NCBI GenBank assembly: GCA_031278715.1
Contig: JAITJW010000013.1
Coordinates: 1-44,053, forward strand
Length of the DNA stretch: 44,053 nucleotides
Direction: 5' to 3'
Source: Treponema sp.
Lineage (GTDB): Bacteria; Spirochaetota; Spirochaetia; Treponematales; Breznakiellaceae
The notes under the pieces were generated by a model. That model had not been told where the DNA came from. It did not search any database and saw only the letters and a program-made list of their open reading frames with translations. This document shows, piece after piece, positions 40,624 through 44,053 of the stretch; positions within the stretch are counted from its first letter, which is position 1; each line of letters begins with the position of its first letter. The position numbers and the translations under genes were made by a program.

Positions 40624-41373
40624 ATGGACAGAGCGCAAAACAGCATAGCGGATTTGTTCAAGGCAATTACGGAGGCTAGGCACTGTGTGGCCCTTACCGG
40701 CGCGGGGGTCAGTACCCTTTCGGGAATCCGGGATTTCCGGGGAAAGGACGGCCTTTACAACGACATAGATGCGGAAAAAATATTCGACATCGGGTATTTT
40801 TGTGAAGATCCCGCCTTTTACTACCGCCACGCCAGGGAATTTATCTACAACCTTGACGAAAAAGAGGCATCACTGGTCCATATCTGCCTGGGGAATTTGG
40901 AAAAGCGGGGCTTTTTGAAGGCCCTGATCACCCAAAACATCGACCTGTTGCATCAAAAGGGAGCTTCGCGCCGCGTGATCGAGGTTCACGGTTCCCCCCG
41001 CATCCACTACTGTCTGCACTGTTCCGGCACACGCATGGGGTTTGATGAGGCCGCCGCCATAGTACGTTCCGGGGGCCTTCCCCGCTGTTCCAGTTGCGGC
41101 GCGGTACTTAAGCCCGCCATTGCGTTTTTTGGGGAAAGCCTCCCTATAGACGCCCTGCGGGAGGCCACCGGGGAAGCCCAGGACGCGGACCTTATGCTGG
41201 TCCTGGGTACGAGCCTTACGGTGAACCCCGCCGCCTCCCTTCCCCTGTACACGCTGCGAAACGGGGGCAGGATCGTCATCGTCAACAACATGCCAACCCC
41301 CCTGGATTCACGGGCCTTTATGCATTTCGAGGACCTGGGGAAAGTGTTTGAGGGGATAGAGGCCCTGCTTTAG
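40624..41373 (+). CDS. cobB: Sir2-family NAD-dependent protein deacylase (CobB type)
   Basis: 249 residues. NAD-dependent removal of acyl groups from lysines, cytosolic. Motifs: [16 protein letters not shown] (~25-40, NAD binding), [14 protein letters not shown] with the conserved Gln-Asn-x-Asp, EVHGS with the catalytic His, four zinc Cys (CLHCSG and CSSCG) and FFGESLP plus [14 protein letters not shown] at the end. Standard length. ATG 40624 with only a distant GGGAG upstream. Between tRNA-Phe and the GH29 gene. Confidence 0.94.
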   Translation: MDRAQNSIADLFKAITEARHCVALTGAGVSTLSGIRDFRGKDGLYNDIDAEKIFDIGYFCEDPAFYYRHAREFIYNLDEKEASLVHICLGNLEKRGFLKALITQNIDLLHQKGASRRVIEVHGSPRIHYCLHCSGTRMGFDEAAAIVRSGGLPRCSSCGAVLKPAIAFFGESLPIDALREATGEAQDADLMLVLGTSLTVNPAASLPLYTLRNGGRIVIVNNMPTPLDSRAFMHFEDLGKVFEGIEALL

Positions 41374-41426
41374 CCGGGCTTGGAACAGGGTCGGAAGCAG
41401 TACTACACTATTTGCAGGAGATCAAT

Positions 41427-42698
41427 ATGGGTATACATCCGGTGGCGGAGCCATCGACTCTGCCGGTGGCAAAGCCGGCAGTTTTGCCGACAGCGAAACA
41501 GCTGGCCTTTATGGATTGGGAATTCGGCGTGTTTTTTCACTTCGGAATTCGTACATTTTACCAGGGACACAAGGATTGGGACATGAAAGAGATGCCCCTT
41601 GAGGGGTTTAACCCCGTTTCCCTGGACTGCGGGCAGTGGATTGCGGTTTCCAAAGCGGCGGGGGCGCGCTACGCCATCCTGGTATGCAAGCACCACGACG
41701 GCTTTGCCAACTGGCCTTCCCGGTATACGGATTATTCCGTGGCGAACACCCCCTGGAAGAACGGTAAGGGCGATGTAGTAGGGGAATTTACCAGCGCCTG
41801 CCGGTCCCAGGGATTAAAGATCGGCCTGTATTACTCCCCCGCGGAATTCGGATTCAAACACAAGGCGGAGAAAGACTACGACGATTATTTTATCAACCAG
41901 GTGAGCGAGCTCCTGGGGAACTACGGGACCATCGACTACCTGTGGTTTGACGGCTGCGGTTCTGAAGATCACAGGTACGATACGGAGCGGATCGTTGCGG
42001 CCATCAGAAAACTCCAGCCGGGAATTCTGATCTTCAATATGTGGGACCCCGACACCCGCTGGGTGGGTAATGAGTCCGGCTATGCCCACAGCCCTAACGT
42101 TAACTGCGTAAGTTCAACGGATTTTTCGGTACAGACCGAGGTAAAGGATACCCTGGGAGAGAAGCGGTTTCTGCCGGTAGAGTGCGATTTCAGGATGCGG
42201 CTCCACAATTGGTTTTACAGCGAGGACGACGAGCATACCGTAAAAAGCGTAGAGGAACTGATGGGGATCTACTACTACTCAGTTGGCCGGGGGGCTAATC
42301 TGCTGATCAACATCGGCCCGGACCGGCGGGGCCTCTTACCCGATGCCGACGCCCGCAGGCTTGTCGAGTTCGGGGATGAGGTCCGGCGGCGTTTTTCCGA
42401 TCCCCTCCCCGGTGAGTATATCCGGGAAGCCGGCGCCTGCGTGTTCAAAAGCGATAGCCCCTGCCTGGCCGATCATCTGGTACTGACCGAAGATTTGACG
42501 GTTGACGGGCCCGTCGAACATTTTATCGTCCGGGCCCATCCCTACTCATACGGGGAGCCGGTCATCGTGTACGAGGGCCGGAGCATCGGCCACAAGGCGA
42601 TCTGCCGGTTCCCGCCGATCCTGACAAAGAAGATCGAGCTTATCCCGGACGGGAACAAGACGGACCGGATCAGTTCCATGAAGGTCTACAAAGTGTAG
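41427..42698 (+). CDS. Alpha-L-fucosidase, GH29 (subfamily B-like)
   Basis: 423 residues from ATG 41427, which has AGGAG upstream; a TTG at 41412 is less likely. No signal peptide, so probably cytoplasmic. Removes alpha-linked fucose from oligosaccharides. Core blocks: WEFGVFFHFGIRTFYQG, YAILVCKHHDGFANW, IGLYYSPAEF and TIDYLWFDGCGS, where Asp175 is the probable nucleophile. The acid/base residue is not fixed in this family and not assigned. C-terminal part (~330-423) is a beta domain. The N-terminus before LPTAKQLAF consists of two further copies of a 24-bp unit (PVAEPSTL, PVAKPAVL). Confidence 0.9.
   Translation: MGIHPVAEPSTLPVAKPAVLPTAKQLAFMDWEFGVFFHFGIRTFYQGHKDWDMKEMPLEGFNPVSLDCGQWIAVSKAAGARYAILVCKHHDGFANWPSRYTDYSVANTPWKNGKGDVVGEFTSACRSQGLKIGLYYSPAEFGFKHKAEKDYDDYFINQVSELLGNYGTIDYLWFDGCGSEDHRYDTERIVAAIRKLQPGILIFNMWDPDTRWVGNESGYAHSPNVNCVSSTDFSVQTEVKDTLGEKRFLPVECDFRMRLHNWFYSEDDEHTVKSVEELMGIYYYSVGRGANLLINIGPDRRGLLPDADARRLVEFGDEVRRRFSDPLPGEYIREAGACVFKSDSPCLADHLVLTEDLTVDGPVEHFIVRAHPYSYGEPVIVYEGRSIGHKAICRFPPILTKKIELIPDGNKTDRISSMKVYKV
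41439..41510. repeat. 24-bp repeat at the 5' end of the GH29 gene
   Basis: Units 41439-41462 and 41463-41486, and a more diverged third at 41487-41510 that encodes the family-conserved PTAKQLAF. In frame; looks like outward duplication of the conserved segment, as in gatA. Confidence 0.8.
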
Positions 42699-42713
42699 AA
42701 CCCTGCCGGGCGC

Positions 42714-43829
42714 TTAGCCTTCTTCAAATTCCACGCTTACCTCGTGGCCGCAGGCCGCTGAACGGATAATACCGTCAATGATGGCCTGGTTGTAAATGAT
42801 CTCGTCCGAAGGAACAGGAGCGGGCAGCCGCTGCCGTACTGCGTCCACAAAAGAACGGCACTTAAGGTAAAAGTTGTCTTCCGTGGGCGTGTTCAGTGGT
42901 ATGGGCGTGTGGGTGGGTGTCCCCAGGTAATCGTGAAACAGGGTAACCGGACCGCAGCTTCCGTCCCAGGCGCCGCCCCAGGGGTGGCCGGGACCGGCGG
43001 GTTCCACCTTGAGCCCCCCCTCGGTACCCAGGAATATGGTGGCGCCGGTACTGTCCATGTGCATGGCCCAGGACATGCGGAAATCGAGACTTATACCCCC
43101 TTCCAGCCGGATAAAGGCGCCGCAAAAGTCGTCCACCGAAAAACGGGCGGCGTCTTCCGGAGTATTGTAGGCGGGATTCGTGCCGAAGTAGTTGTAAGTC
43201 GCTGCAGACACCGTAAGGGGCCGGGGGTAGCCGATGGCGTTAAGGGCCATGTCGAGGCTGTAACAGCCTATGTCGGCCAGCGCTCCGACACCGGCGTAAC
43301 GTTTTTCGATGAAAGTACCACCGGGGATTCCCCGGAAACGGCCGCCCCCGGTCTGTACGTAGTAGATCTTCCCCAGGGCCCCGCTTTGGATCACCTCTTT
43401 GATTTTTTTCATCCGCAGATCGTAGCGGGGCTGGAAACCGATGCTGAGTATCTTCCCTGATTTTTTTTCGGCCCTGCGGATAGCCAGGGCCTCGTCCAGC
43501 GTAACGGTCATGGGCTTTTCAAGGAGTACATCGCAGCCGTGTTCGAGAGCCGCGACGGCACATTCGGCGTGACTTGAGTTATAGGTACAGACGCTGACAG
43601 CGTCGGGTTTAAGGGCGTCAAGCATTTTAACGGCGCTGTTAAAATCTTTTGCTGTTTTAAGGTTGAATGTGTCCAGGAATTTGCGCGCTTTCCCCTCCAC
43701 AATGTCCGCACCGCCGATTATTTCAACATCATTATCCATACGCAGGTACGATGTTACATGGGCGCCGGCTATACCGCCGGTTCCTATAATAGCGATTCTT
43801 GTTTTTGAATTCGGTTTTAGGGCTGCCAT
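42714..43829 (-). CDS. Gfo/Idh/MocA-family NAD(P)-dependent oxidoreductase
   Basis: 371 residues. N-terminal Rossmann fold with IAIIGTGGIAGAHV (~13-26), then the family signature CDVLLEKPMTVTLDEALA with the conserved Glu-Lys-Pro, and the C-terminal beta-sheet domain with GVGALADIGCYSLDMALNAI. Acts on a sugar or inositol-like substrate with NAD(P). AGGAGG lies before the ATG at 43829. Convergent with the GH29 fucosidase; a role in handling sugars released by it is possible, not shown. Exact substrate unknown. Confidence 0.92.
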   Translation of the reverse strand: MAALKPNSKTRIAIIGTGGIAGAHVTSYLRMDNDVEIIGGADIVEGKARKFLDTFNLKTAKDFNSAVKMLDALKPDAVSVCTYNSSHAECAVAALEHGCDVLLEKPMTVTLDEALAIRRAEKKSGKILSIGFQPRYDLRMKKIKEVIQSGALGKIYYVQTGGGRFRGIPGGTFIEKRYAGVGALADIGCYSLDMALNAIGYPRPLTVSAATYNYFGTNPAYNTPEDAARFSVDDFCGAFIRLEGGISLDFRMSWAMHMDSTGATIFLGTEGGLKVEPAGPGHPWGGAWDGSCGPVTLFHDYLGTPTHTPIPLNTPTEDNFYLKCRSFVDAVRQRLPAPVPSDEIIYNQAIIDGIIRSAACGHEVSVEFEEG

Positions 43830-43917
43830 AGAGCCTCCTGTGGATCACAGTATAGCCCCTCGGTTTTTCGTTTGTATAGAGGACGCATTGCCTCATAATT
43901 AATCTAACCCAAAAAGG

Positions 43918-44052
43918 TCATGCCTCAAAATACACTTTAAGCGCCCGCGTCACCGCTTCGTGCATGGCAGACGCCGTTTTATCTTTCATGAGGACGGCAA
44001 TGAAAAACCGGCTTTTCCGCTCAACAAGGACTGCCGCACACGCCTTGCTTTC
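43918..44052 (-). pseudogene. IS30-family transposase fragment, cut by the window edge
   Basis: 45 codons reading in from the right edge: AAVLVERKSRFFIAVLMKDK, then TASAMHEAVTRALKVYF and a TGA at 43918-43920. This matches the start of the IS30 integrase core (LVERKSR segment, normally followed by TxDxGxEF). The stop comes before the second catalytic acid, and that motif is not seen in any frame toward 43830, so the copy is truncated. The remaining gap 43830-43917 shows nothing else clear. Confidence 0.75.
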
Positions 44053-44053
44053 G

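Overview
The window reads as chromosome of a spirochaete, most likely a GC-rich member of the Treponema/Treponematales group, possibly termite-gut type. The grounds are gene content and order, not a database search. A spirochaete-style flagellar run (fliO-P-Q-R, flhB, flhA, flhF, flhG, fliA, fapA) sits with treponemal-type lipoprotein, cyclic-nucleotide-binding and Rpn-nuclease genes, an archaeal-type AspRS and gatCAB. Most of the window is GC-rich. The first ~760 bases are strikingly AT-rich, start with a run of 19 C, and carry the 3' part of a PAP2-type phosphatase that looks foreign to the rest.

Layout. 1-1040: AT-rich phosphatase fragment and a small orphan reading frame. 1044-4527 (minus): two-gene nitrogenase-like operon in which a NifH-like reductase is fused through a proline-rich linker to a NifD-like subunit, followed by a separate NifK-like subunit. 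No nifB/E/N or ordinary nif neighbours are present, and the cysteine ligands suggest a simple Fe-S cluster enzyme, not a true nitrogenase. 4659-9324: outer-membrane-type protein, YicI-type alpha-xylosidase, Dam-type methylase and an unknown protein. 9382-9890: decayed PutP symporter whose frame is broken by a 19-bp tandem duplication. 9877-13710: 5-formyl-THF cyclo-ligase, DRTGG protein, ComM-type ATPase and PHP phosphoesterase. 13801-17246: two cyclic-nucleotide-binding proteins, an LPP20-like lipoprotein and a NYN/cold-shock protein. 17446-20857: tRNA-Thr(CGT), AMMECR1 protein and MscS channel. 19370-25020: gatCAB, divergent from an XRE regulator and AspRS, which together would form an indirect route to Asn-tRNA and/or Gln-tRNA. 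25032-27251: MATE exporter and a truncated Rpn nuclease. 27464-40352: flagellar export/regulation run. 40455-44053: tRNA-Phe(GAA), sirtuin, GH29 alpha-L-fucosidase, Gfo/Idh/MocA oxidoreductase and an IS30 transposase remnant at the right edge.

Two themes stand out. First, the fused nitrogenase-like system. Second, a marked load of short tandem repeats. In-frame 15-, 18- and 24-bp minisatellites are inserted in gatA, gatC, flhB, the SwrB-like gene and the GH29 gene. A 14-bp array carrying CTAG in every regular unit supplies the stop codons of both comM and the convergent PHP gene. A dispersed 13-bp motif close to AACAGGCTGYYAG occurs seven times at gene ends, twice as large hairpins.
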